From Flavobacterium sp. N502540 (lineage in GTDB: Bacteria; Bacteroidota; Bacteroidia; Flavobacteriales; Flavobacteriaceae), in NCBI RefSeq assembly GCF_025947365.1, contig NZ_CP110012.1:2294001-2358000 (forward strand): DNA of 64,000 bases, given 5' to 3'. Below, piece by piece: positions 19,117-25,982 of the stretch (position 1 is its first letter; each line of letters starts with the position of its first letter). Below the pieces are notes generated by a model. It made no database searches and was not told where the DNA came from. It saw only the letters and a list, made by a program, of their open reading frames with translations. Position numbers and translations under genes: made by a program.

Positions 19117-19374
19117 TTATTTTAAAACAGTGTTGATAAAATCCATTACACCAATTCCTTTGTAAGAAGCATATAACGCCTTGTCATAAGCTTCGCTTTT
19201 TGCTTTTTTATCTTTGGATTCCGTTTCAACAATCATTTCGTTGAAGATTCTTTCCTGCTCTTCACTATATTTTAAAGAAGCTTCAAGAAGATAAGTCTTA
19301 GAAACAAATCCGAACGAAGTCCAGATTTTATTTCTGATTTTTTTGTTTATGCCTTTTAACGGATTGGTAATCAT
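19117..19374 (-). CDS. Small conserved-looking protein of unknown function
   Basis: An 85-residue charged, helix-rich protein with no signal peptide. The ATG at 19374 is preceded by GGAGAT a few bases upstream, a better ribosome site than most genes here have, which supports translation. Features are a basic N-terminus (KGINKKIRNKIW), a central acidic/basic helical stretch (EEQERIFNEM, ESKDKKAKSEAYDKA) and a hydrophobic C-terminus (GIGVMDFINTVL). I do not recognise a family. It is convergent with the SprF-like gene and appears monocistronic. Confidence 0.6.
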   Translation of the reverse strand: MITNPLKGINKKIRNKIWTSFGFVSKTYLLEASLKYSEEQERIFNEMIVETESKDKKAKSEAYDKALYASYKGIGVMDFINTVLK

Positions 19375-19679
19375 ATCTCCGGCATTAAATTTCTACATTC
19401 ATGTTGGATTAAAAATTGTAAATAGTATACTGATTTACAGTGTGTTTTTGTTGTAAAAACCACAAATCGTTTTTTGAATGTGTTATTATGACGCAATGTA
19501 ATTGTTTTTTTAATTCGATTTTCATTTTAAGTAAAAATTGTGATAGTTATACCGGGAGTTTTTCTGGAAGAATTCTTATTGAAACAGAAGCTCATTTTTG
19601 TAAAAATGTTCCTGATTTATAAAAATGCATTAAATTGCAGGTATATTAAAGGACAGCATGCTGATTTAAGAAACGTTAA
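19375..19679. other. Intergenic gap, divergent upstream region
   Basis: A 305-bp gap separating two divergently read genes. It is AT-rich and contains a 60-codon plus-strand frame (19440-19622) with cysteine- and phenylalanine-rich composition and no family resemblance, which I reject. No clear promoter box, operator palindrome or RNA element was found; promoters for both flanking genes must lie here. Confidence 0.5.
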
Positions 19680-20435
19680 ATGCCAAAAAAGATAATAGAA
19701 AATAGCGAAAACTACCAGCCCGGACTTTCAATTGACTGTGTCATTTTTGGATTTCATGACAATCAGCTAAAAGTTTTACTCATTAAAACTCCATTTGATG
19801 AAAAATGGTCTTTACCCGGAGGATTTATACCCATTGAGGAAGATATTGACACTGCAGCCGTAACCGTTTTAAAGGAACGTACCGGAATGCAGGGTATTTT
19901 TTTAAGACAGTTTGCCACTTTTGGCCGCGTCAAACGAAACGATCTGGATTTTGGGAATGCCGTACTGGATCACTATAATATTTCCAGAGAAGATGGAAAA
20001 TGGTTCACTCAGCGTTTTATAACCATTGGATATTATGCCTTAATTGATTTTTTAAAAGCAGTTCCGCAAAAAGAAAACAGTCAGGAAATTATAGAATGGA
20101 TCGATCACAAAGAAGTTCCCGAGCTTATCCTGGATCATAGAGAAATTCTGGATAGAGCCCTGAATACTCTTAGGATCGAGTTGAATTTAATGCCGGTGGG
20201 TTACAATTTGTTGCCCGAAAAATTTACAATTCCACAGCTGCAAAAGCTGTATGAAACGATTTTGGACCGAAAATTAGACAGACGAAACTTTCTGCGTAAA
20301 ATCACCAATATCGGAATTCTGAACAAACTGGACGAAAAGAAAAACAATGTGGCACACAAAGCCCCAAACTTATATACTTTTGATACTGATAAATACAAAG
20401 AGGTCCTAAAAAACGGACTGAATCAGGGATGGTGA
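19680..20435 (+). CDS. NrtR/AraR-like regulator with degenerate Nudix domain
   Basis: A 251-residue protein: an N-terminal Nudix fold (about 15-150) and a C-terminal winged helix (about 165-245, FTIPQLQKLYETILDRKLDRRNFLRKI). The Nudix box region reads SLPGGFIPIEEDIDTAA then VLKERTGM: the Gly-Gly and first Glu remain, but the usual Arg-Glu-x-x-Glu-Glu core has become TVLKE. The catalytic metal site therefore looks lost, as in NrtR-type transcription factors, where the Nudix domain binds a ligand such as ADP-ribose or, in Bacteroides AraR, arabinose. It is probably a sugar- or NAD-related regulator; the target is unknown. The following genes concern DNA modification or repair, and no sugar genes are adjacent. 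Confidence 0.82.
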   Translation: MPKKIIENSENYQPGLSIDCVIFGFHDNQLKVLLIKTPFDEKWSLPGGFIPIEEDIDTAAVTVLKERTGMQGIFLRQFATFGRVKRNDLDFGNAVLDHYNISREDGKWFTQRFITIGYYALIDFLKAVPQKENSQEIIEWIDHKEVPELILDHREILDRALNTLRIELNLMPVGYNLLPEKFTIPQLQKLYETILDRKLDRRNFLRKITNIGILNKLDEKKNNVAHKAPNLYTFDTDKYKEVLKNGLNQGW

Positions 20436-20478
20436 AAAACAGGTTTTAAAAAGTAAGATCTTAAAAGACGAGGTAAAT

Positions 20479-20799
20479 ATGATTGCAATAGAAACATTTA
20501 GAACCCTTGCGTTGTCATTTCCGGACGCCACAGAAGAACCTCATTTTGCGGAAACTTCTTTCCGTATTAACAAAAAAATATTCGCCACTTTTGATGAAAA
20601 GAACAATACAGCCGTTTTAAAATTGAACGAAATCGATCAGTCCGTTTTTTGCGCTTCAAGTGAATTGATTTTTTATCCGGTTCCCAATAAGTGGGGCAAA
20701 CAGGGCTGGACGGTTGTGGAGCTTTCAAAAGTAAGACCAGAAATGTTTGAAGATGCTTTGATTCTTTCTTATCAAAATGTAGCCTTTAAAAAAAAGTGA
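20479..20799 (+). CDS. MmcQ/YjbR family protein
   Basis: A 106-residue single-domain protein of the YjbR-like (CyaY-like fold) family. Motifs are LSFPDATEEPHF near the N-terminus, KKIFATF, then KWGKQGWTVVELSKV and a C-terminal helix (EMFEDALILSYQNVA). The family is often annotated as DNA-binding but its biochemical role is unproven. The ATG is preceded by GAGGT at a good distance. It lies 43 bp downstream of the Nudix-type regulator on the same strand and may be cotranscribed. Its 3' end abuts a heptamer array and the convergent alkB gene. Confidence 0.85.
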   Translation: MIAIETFRTLALSFPDATEEPHFAETSFRINKKIFATFDEKNNTAVLKLNEIDQSVFCASSELIFYPVPNKWGKQGWTVVELSKVRPEMFEDALILSYQNVAFKKK

Positions 20800-20802
20800 A
20801 AA

Positions 20803-20886
20803 GTAAGAAGTAAGAAGTAAGAAGTAAGAAGTAAGAAGTAAGAAGTAAGAAGTAAGAAGTAAGAAGTAAGAAGTAAGAAGTAAGAA
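20803..20886. repeat. Heptanucleotide tandem array, 12 perfect copies of GTAAGAA
   Basis: Twelve uninterrupted 7-bp units run from 20803 to 20886, beginning 4 bp after the YjbR gene and ending 8 bp before the convergent alkB stop. The perfect copies imply recent slippage or expansion. The array fills the whole intergenic space and would be transcribed from both sides. Confidence 0.97.
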
Positions 20887-20893
20887 TGTGCTG

Positions 20894-21502
20894 TTAAGTT
20901 ACGATAGTTCTGAACGTCAGATTTACTCTGGGTTTTGAAGTCGTTTTTGTGGGAGGTAAACGATGCAGCCAATTCGTTTGGGTAGCATCTTTCATAACCA
21001 GTAAACTTCCGTGTTCTAAAATTAAAGAAACAGTTTCTTTGGTTTCCTTGTGTTTGAAGGCAAATTTTCGTTCAGCGCCAAAGCTAACGGAGGCAATGGC
21101 ACCGTTCTTTTTTAAATCTTTTTCTGCATCACTGTGCCAGGCCATTCCTTCCTCACCGGAATGATATAAATTGAGCAAACAGGAATTAAATGTCTCTCCC
21201 GTTTTTTCTTCTATCACCGCTTTTAGTTCCAGTAATTCCGGAGTCCACGCAAGCGCTTTTTTGGTTGTATTGGAATACGTATATTCAAAACCTGAATCGC
21301 CATACCACGCCACTTTTCGTTTGGTTAAAATCAATTTACCAAAGATAACAGCTTCATCATTTTTCCATTCAATGGTATTTAAAAGAACCTCCAGATAATG
21401 ATTGGAGTCTTCCCTCGAAAACAACTTTCCGTAATAATTAACCGTTCCGTCTTTAGGAAGCAGATTCGTTGTTTCGTCTGTATGCGGATTAAATAAGTCC
21501 AT
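20894..21502 (-). CDS. alkB: AlkB-family 2-oxoglutarate-dependent DNA/RNA dealkylase
   Basis: A 202-residue AlkB-type dioxygenase that oxidatively removes alkyl groups from N1-methyladenine and N3-methylcytosine. The iron ligands are visible: His123 and Asp125 in AWHSD, and His180 in NWLHRLPP. The 2-oxoglutarate/base-recognition signature follows (PRVNLTFR, Arg192 and Arg198). The N-terminal nucleotide-recognition lid contains PRK-like KRKVAWYGD. Length is normal. It overlaps the upstream Ada zinc-domain gene (21489-21734) by 14 bp, so the two are translationally coupled. Together with the oxygenase and methyltransferase upstream on the same strand it forms an alkylation-damage response cluster. 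Confidence 0.93.
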   Translation of the reverse strand: MDLFNPHTDETTNLLPKDGTVNYYGKLFSREDSNHYLEVLLNTIEWKNDEAVIFGKLILTKRKVAWYGDSGFEYTYSNTTKKALAWTPELLELKAVIEEKTGETFNSCLLNLYHSGEEGMAWHSDAEKDLKKNGAIASVSFGAERKFAFKHKETKETVSLILEHGSLLVMKDATQTNWLHRLPPTKTTSKPRVNLTFRTIVT

Positions 21503-21734
21503 TTTTCCAGTTTTGATATTCAGTTTTCATGCAATGTCCGCAAGGCCGAAAATTGTTTTCTTTGGCTTCGTTCCCGGTTGAAAAGAAAACCCTGTTTTCG
21601 CGTTTCATTCTTTTCCCGGATTTGCATTTTAGCGTTCCGTAGATTTTTAGTTTTCGGTTTCCACCAAAGCAAATTTCTTCATTTTTAATTTTACTTCGTA
21701 AATCCGAATCGGAAATTTTTGAGTGTAGAAGCAT
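21489..21734 (-). CDS. Stand-alone Ada-type zinc-binding domain protein
   Basis: An 81-residue protein consisting only of a domain resembling the N-terminal metal-binding, methylphosphotriester-repair domain of Ada. Cys22 (EEICFGG), Cys37 (TLKCKSG), Cys65 and Cys68 (FRPCGHC) form the putative zinc site; KRMKRENRVFF and the EA-x-N-FRPC ending match the family. In classical Ada one of these cysteines accepts a methyl group from the DNA backbone and switches the protein into an activator. Here no AraC domain is attached. The 3' end overlaps alkB by 14 bp. Whether it repairs DNA, senses damage or only binds DNA is not decided by the sequence. Confidence 0.8.
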   Translation of the reverse strand: MLLHSKISDSDLRSKIKNEEICFGGNRKLKIYGTLKCKSGKRMKRENRVFFSTGNEAKENNFRPCGHCMKTEYQNWKNGLI

Positions 21735-22049
21735 TTTTTTTAAGTTAAAAAGGTTCAGAGAGGCAAAGGTTCAAAGTTTTTTTGCCTCTGAATCTTTGCC
21801 TTCTTAATTTAAAATATTGAGTTGTTTTTTTGAAAGCTTAGAGATTCAAAGTTATTTAGATTCAAGGACTTTGAGCCTCTGTACCTTTGGAACTTTGAAC
21901 CTTAGAATCTTAGCACTTTAGAACCTCAAGATAAATGACTTTGTGTTTTTTTGTAAATCTGAATCTGGAATTGTAACGCATTGATTGTTAAGATATCAGT
22001 TTTTAAGTTGCAAAGGCTTAGAACCTTAGTACCTCAGTACCTTAGAACC
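21735..22049. repeat. Low-complexity repeat gap (CTTAGAACC / GGTTCAAAG words)
   Basis: A 315-bp gap composed largely of recurring short words: AGGTTCAAAG, CCTCTGAATCTTTG, GAACTTTGAACCTTAGAATC, CTTAGCACTTTAGAACCTC and CCTTAGTACCTCAGTACC. Units have a period near 8 bp. Arms of both orientations are present, so the transcript could fold into long imperfect hairpins. The same vocabulary occurs in codons 6-20 of the TonB receptor at 38494. No gene is supported. The upstream region of the ada/alkB pair must also lie here, but I see no promoter box. Confidence 0.8.
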
Positions 22050-22763
22050 TCAAGATAATGCATCATGAAAAATAATCCCCAAGGTGTGCCGTTCGCCCGA
22101 ATGTATTTCGCTTACACCATGTTTCATATTGACCCGATAATATCCTTTTGTACCTTTTACGGGTCTGAAATTGGTGGTAAAAACTAAAACGTCTCCTTTT
22201 TTAGGTTTCAGCACAATAGCTTTGGATTGCGCCCGAGGTGTTTGCTGTGTCAGTACAAATTCTCCACCTGTAAAATCTTCATCGGGTTCGTTCAGGAAGA
22301 GAACGATTTGAATTGGAAAATAAACATCTCCATACAAATCCTGATGCAGTGTATTGAAACCGCTTTTACCATATTTTAAAATCAGAACAGTTGCTTTTAA
22401 TTGATGATTGGCATGGCATTGTTCCAGTAATTCCTGATGCGTATCCGGAAAAACGGTCTGAATATTAAGTGCTTTCATCCAGGCGTTTGCGATAGGAGCG
22501 AGTTTAGGATAAATAGAAGTACGAATGTTCTGAATCAGATCGGGTAAGGGATAAGCGAAGTATTTGTATTCCCCTAAACCAAAGCGGTAGCGTTCCATGA
22601 CCACCGTTTTTCGGTATAATTCAGGCGTTGAATAATCGGCTTTTAGAGCTTCACATTGTTGGTTGTCTAACAGATTTGGAATAACGGCAAATCCGTTTTC
22701 GTGCATAGATTCGGTGATGCTGTCCCAATGAAGGGAAGCAATTTTTGATTGTATATTTTGCAT
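22050..22763 (-). CDS. 2OG-Fe(II) oxygenase linked to alkylation repair
   Basis: A 237-residue double-stranded beta-helix oxygenase of the prolyl-hydroxylase-like type, not AlkB. The metal-binding triad is His140 and Asp142 (LHQDLYG) and His215 (MKHGVSEIHSGERH), with Arg225 as the probable 2-oxoglutarate ligand. The N-terminal helix region contains ENGFAVIPNLL. Substrate is unknown. Members of this group are repeatedly found next to ada-like genes, and here the gene sits between the alkB/Ada-zinc pair and the AraC-methyltransferase, all on the minus strand. A role in nucleic-acid dealkylation or in modifying a repair protein is therefore inferred from context only. Confidence 0.82.
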   Translation of the reverse strand: MQNIQSKIASLHWDSITESMHENGFAVIPNLLDNQQCEALKADYSTPELYRKTVVMERYRFGLGEYKYFAYPLPDLIQNIRTSIYPKLAPIANAWMKALNIQTVFPDTHQELLEQCHANHQLKATVLILKYGKSGFNTLHQDLYGDVYFPIQIVLFLNEPDEDFTGGEFVLTQQTPRAQSKAIVLKPKKGDVLVFTTNFRPVKGTKGYYRVNMKHGVSEIHSGERHTLGIIFHDALS

Positions 22764-22890
22764 AATGATTTTAAGTTGAGGTTTTTTGCCATGGACCGAG
22801 CGATAGCGAACGGGAGAAGTAATTCACGAATTATAGCAATTCTGCCGGCAAAGATTTAAAAAAAATAATTCGTGAATTTGTGACAGAAAA

Positions 22891-23736
22891 TTATGGATTT
22901 ATCTGTGCGCCTTCCCACCCAATAATGGCCGTTTTACGGGTGTTTCCCCACATGTATCCACCAAAGGTTCCGGTGGATTGAATTACACGGTGACAGGGAA
23001 TTAAAAAAGCTACAGGGTTACTTCCGATCGCGGTACCAACAGCACGGGAAGCATTGGGCTTCTCAATTTGCTGTGCGATTGAACCATAAGTAGAAAGTTG
23101 TCCCATTGGGATTTTTAAAAGAGTTTCCCAAACTTTCAATTGAAAATCGGTACCTTTTAAATGCAGTTTAATTTCGGCTAATTTGCTCCAGTCATTTTGA
23201 AAAATAAACAGTGCATTTTGTTGTATTAAGTCCAGTTTTCGGCAAAATGTGGCGTTAGGGAATTTATGTTTTAAGTCTTCAAAGCCCTTTTCTTCGTTTT
23301 CGGCAAAAGCCATAAAACAAACTCCTTTAGGTGTTGAAGCCACAATGATATTTCCAAACGGACTTTCGGCAAAACTGAAGTTAATTTCTAAGTTCTTTCC
23401 CCCATTTTTATACTCGGCAGGCGTCATTCCTTCGATGTTTACAAACAAGTCATGCAAACGGCTGGTTCCCGAAAGACCGGTATCAAAAGCGGCATCAAAT
23501 AAAGTAGCCTGACGGTCTTCCTGAAGTATTTTCTTGGCGTGTTCGACGCTAATATATTGTAAAAACTTCTTCGGACTTGTGCCTGCCCATTCGGTAAACA
23601 AACGCTGAAAGTGAAAAGGACTTAAATGCACTTTTTCGGCAACTTCATCAAGATTGGGCTGCGCTTTAAAATTGGCTTTGATATAATCAATCGCTTCAGC
23701 AATTCGATTATAATTAATGTTTTCCTGTGTGTTCAT
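22891..23736 (-). CDS. AraC-type regulator fused to O6-methylguanine-DNA methyltransferase (Ada without zinc domain)
   Basis: A 281-residue two-domain protein. Residues about 8-110 are an AraC helix-turn-helix domain (LDEVAEKVHLSPFHFQRLF, then a second helix pair ending GMTPAEYK). Residues about 118-281 are the suicide methyltransferase domain with the acceptor Cys248 in the IPCHRVI motif and the STYGSIAQQI and RAVGTAIGSNP helices. It removes methyl from O6-methylguanine and probably regulates the neighbouring repair genes. Compared with E. coli Ada, the N-terminal zinc/phosphotriester domain is missing; a free-standing copy of that domain is encoded 1.2 kb downstream on the same strand. It is the first gene of the cluster, with 127 bp to the next. 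Confidence 0.9.
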   Translation of the reverse strand: MNTQENINYNRIAEAIDYIKANFKAQPNLDEVAEKVHLSPFHFQRLFTEWAGTSPKKFLQYISVEHAKKILQEDRQATLFDAAFDTGLSGTSRLHDLFVNIEGMTPAEYKNGGKNLEINFSFAESPFGNIIVASTPKGVCFMAFAENEEKGFEDLKHKFPNATFCRKLDLIQQNALFIFQNDWSKLAEIKLHLKGTDFQLKVWETLLKIPMGQLSTYGSIAQQIEKPNASRAVGTAIGSNPVAFLIPCHRVIQSTGTFGGYMWGNTRKTAIIGWEGAQINP

Positions 23737-23814
23737 CTTCGTTTCATTTTATAAGGCAAATATCGACACGTTTTTGCGGGCATAAAATCCGAAACTTGCG
23801 GAAGTAATAGTTTG

Positions 23815-23890
23815 TTTCAAGTTTCAGGTTTCATGTTCTGCTAAAATTTGAAACCTGAAACTTGAAACCTGAAACCTGAAACCTGAAACA
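23815..23890. repeat. Heptamer array folding into a hairpin (TGAAACC/T units)
   Basis: Six 7-bp units (TGAAACC, TGAAACT, TGAAACC x3, TGAAACA) run 23849-23890. The reverse complement of the first units (TTTCAAGTTTCAGGTTTCA) lies at 23815-23833, so a 19-bp stem with a short loop forms. It is 1 bp from the GNAT stop codon (23892) and may act as its terminator. The same unit family occurs 13 times at 47867-47957. Confidence 0.9.
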
Positions 23891-23891
23891 A

Positions 23892-24359
23892 TTACAGCTG
23901 CAATTCTTTCTCCATTTTGTAATTAATCAACTCAACACCGGACCGAATGTTTATCTGCTCGGCTTTTACAACAAAACCGCTTTTTTCAAAAAAAGGTCTG
24001 GCCGTAATACTGATGTCTGATGTTATGATTTTTGAATGTTGTCTTTTGGCTTCAAGTTCTAATTCGGTTAAAAGCTTATGGGCGATTCCCTGTTTTTGAT
24101 AGTCTTTGTGGATATAAAAGAAATCAATATAATTTCCGTTCTTCAAGGTTCCAAAACCAACCGTTTTAGTTGCTATGATAGCCAGTAAAACAAATTGTGT
24201 TTGAATAACGTCTAACCAACGTTCGGTATTTTGCACACCCGAAATCCAGACTTCAATTTGCTTTGGATCATAATCGTTTTTACAGACCGATTGTATGGTT
24301 TCGGTGTACAATTGCTGCATTTCCGCTAAGTCTGAAATTGTTGCTTTTTTGAAATTCAT
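23892..24359 (-). CDS. GNAT-family N-acetyltransferase
   Basis: A 155-residue GNAT acetyltransferase. The acetyl-CoA binding motif is seen as FYIHKDYQKQGIAHKLLTELE (about 92-112, with the Q-x-x-G-x-A/G pyrophosphate loop), followed by the ITARPFFEKSGF motif typical of the C-terminal part. The N-terminus (KKATISDLAEMQQLY) matches the family start. Substrate is unknown. It is on the same strand as the SMR transporter gene 75 bp upstream. A heptamer hairpin lies directly after its stop. Confidence 0.88.
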   Translation of the reverse strand: MNFKKATISDLAEMQQLYTETIQSVCKNDYDPKQIEVWISGVQNTERWLDVIQTQFVLLAIIATKTVGFGTLKNGNYIDFFYIHKDYQKQGIAHKLLTELELEAKRQHSKIITSDISITARPFFEKSGFVVKAEQINIRSGVELINYKMEKELQL

Positions 24360-24434
24360 TAAATTTCTGATTTATAGTGTAAGGAGTGTTTTTATAATAT
24401 CATTTGATAGTATCAATGATTGATTTAAAATACC

Positions 24435-24767
24435 TTAATGCGTGGTAGTTTTAGAAAAAACATTAATGACAATAACACCTGCCATAATCAATGTTAATCC
24501 AATTATCGCTGGTACATCAGGGATTTGTTTGAAGAAAACAGCGCCAATAATCGTGATCAGTACAATCCCAACTCCCGACCAGATGGCATAAGCAATTCCG
24601 ACCGGAATGGTTCTGATGGCAAAACTTAAAAAATAGAAAGCGGCAAAATACCCCAAAATGGTAATAATACTTGGGATTAGTCGGGTAAATTCTTCAGATT
24701 TTTTTAGGGCCGAAGTAGCAATGATTTCAAAGATTATAGCAATGCCTAAAAAGAAAAAGTTTTTCAT
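24435..24767 (-). CDS. SMR-family multidrug efflux transporter (EmrE/SugE type)
   Basis: A 110-residue membrane protein with four predicted transmembrane helices, the standard SMR size. The essential membrane-embedded acid is Glu in IIFEIIATSALKKS (helix 1, about residue 14). Helix 3 carries GIAYAIWSGVGIVLI and helix 4 IIGLTLIMAGVIVINV. Such homodimeric antiporters export quaternary ammonium compounds, guanidinium or lipids in exchange for protons. Motifs alone do not separate EmrE-like from SugE/Gdx-like activity. The gene is followed by the GNAT gene on the same strand. Confidence 0.92.
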   Translation of the reverse strand: MKNFFFLGIAIIFEIIATSALKKSEEFTRLIPSIITILGYFAAFYFLSFAIRTIPVGIAYAIWSGVGIVLITIIGAVFFKQIPDVPAIIGLTLIMAGVIVINVFSKTTTH

Positions 24768-24808
24768 ATCACGTTTTTTACAAAGATAGTTTTATTAAAA
24801 GAAGAACT

Positions 24809-25888
24809 TTATTTGAGATCGTCTTTTGCGACGGAAACACTAATGAGCTTGTAACCCTTTTCGGTTCGAAGAAATTCAAAATGATCCTGTTTAAAATCGG
24901 CTTTATTTTTTGAATTAATAATAATGTTTTTGACCGGGTACCTCCATTCTTCAGGTTCATTACAGTTATTAAAGTACGCATTATATTCACTCGTTTCAAA
25001 AATAAAAGGATTCAGCCCATCAGACGAAATAAAATAATCCGTTCCGGAAGCTTTAAGTTGCTGAAGTTTTAATTTTAACAGAGCATAATTTTCTTCAATA
25101 AATTTTGTCTTTGATTCGCTTTTCCATCCATTTGGTTCTTTCCAGTAAGTGATTTTATTAAAGGAGATCTTCATTAAATTTTCTTTGGATAAATCAGAAA
25201 GCAAATTGTTTTTTAACCACAATTTAAATTCCTTATCGTAATTAATAAAAGAATAATATTCACCATCAACGCCGGCAAAATTCTCTCTTATTTCTTCTTT
25301 ATTAAGGACTTTTGATTTTTGTAACGAATAAAAGTTAAGATCAGTATTGTCTTTGAAATCCTCAATTAAGATTTTGTTGTTAAGGTCTATCAGGTACCTT
25401 TTTCCACCCGTCCAGAAAAAATGTTCACCGTCCTGCTTTTTTACAGCGTCTTTTAGTGCTGTAATCATTCCGTTTTGAACTTTTGATAAAACATTATAAT
25501 CAGCAGGAATTGCAATTTTGCCTTGACTATTAAACATTCCGGTTTTATCTGTTTTTCGGTCCGTAAATCTGATGTAACCTTCATTTTCACAATCCGGGCC
25601 GTTATCAAAAATATAGAGGCTGTCACGTCCCACTACTTTACCGGATTTGGTCAGATAATAGCTCTTCCAGTTTTTACCAGTTTCTTCGGTTACGGCAATA
25701 ATTTTGTCAAATTTACGGGCAGTAGTGAATCCCATAAACTTTGGTGTTATTTTGATAGTTCCGTTTATGTCTTTAAATCCAATATGTGTGGTGTCTTTAT
25801 CCCAAAATGAAATCCAGAGGTCTTTTTTTTGTGCGAGTATAACACAATTAGTAAAGAAGTACAGGCAAAAAACTAGAAATCGTTTCAT
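24809..25888 (-). CDS. Exported WG-repeat protein
   Basis: A 359-residue exported protein with a signal peptide ending ILAQ (about residue 20). The middle shows WG-repeat-like segments: HIGFKDINGTIKITPKF, KSGKVVGRDSLYIF, DKTGMFNSQGKIAIPADYN and FWTGGKRYLIDLNNK, with the typical G-x-x-N/D-x-x-G-K-I-x-I pattern. WG repeats form beta-propeller-like surfaces and are common in Bacteroidetes envelope proteins; no enzyme function is known. The C-terminal half shows no recognised domain. It is divergent from the gene at 25983, and 95 bp separate the two starts. The SMR gene begins 41 bp downstream. Confidence 0.72.
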   Translation of the reverse strand: MKRFLVFCLYFFTNCVILAQKKDLWISFWDKDTTHIGFKDINGTIKITPKFMGFTTARKFDKIIAVTEETGKNWKSYYLTKSGKVVGRDSLYIFDNGPDCENEGYIRFTDRKTDKTGMFNSQGKIAIPADYNVLSKVQNGMITALKDAVKKQDGEHFFWTGGKRYLIDLNNKILIEDFKDNTDLNFYSLQKSKVLNKEEIRENFAGVDGEYYSFINYDKEFKLWLKNNLLSDLSKENLMKISFNKITYWKEPNGWKSESKTKFIEENYALLKLKLQQLKASGTDYFISSDGLNPFIFETSEYNAYFNNCNEPEEWRYPVKNIIINSKNKADFKQDHFEFLRTEKGYKLISVSVAKDDLK

Positions 25889-25982
25889 AAAGGCAAATTT
25901 CCAGTAAAGATAAGAATAACATTTTCTAAAAATAGACCTTGGATATTTGGGAGGAAAAGCAGTACTTTTCGAGAAAAAATAG

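Noticed and set aside
19440..19622. A 60-codon frame between the small protein and the Nudix-type regulator
   Set aside because: Unusual composition (many Cys and Phe) and no recognisable family or start signal.
20803..20886. CRISPR array or coding repeat
   Set aside because: Units are 7 bp without spacers. A peptide of the type SYFLLLT read from the opposite strand (20772-20972) is just a translation of the array.
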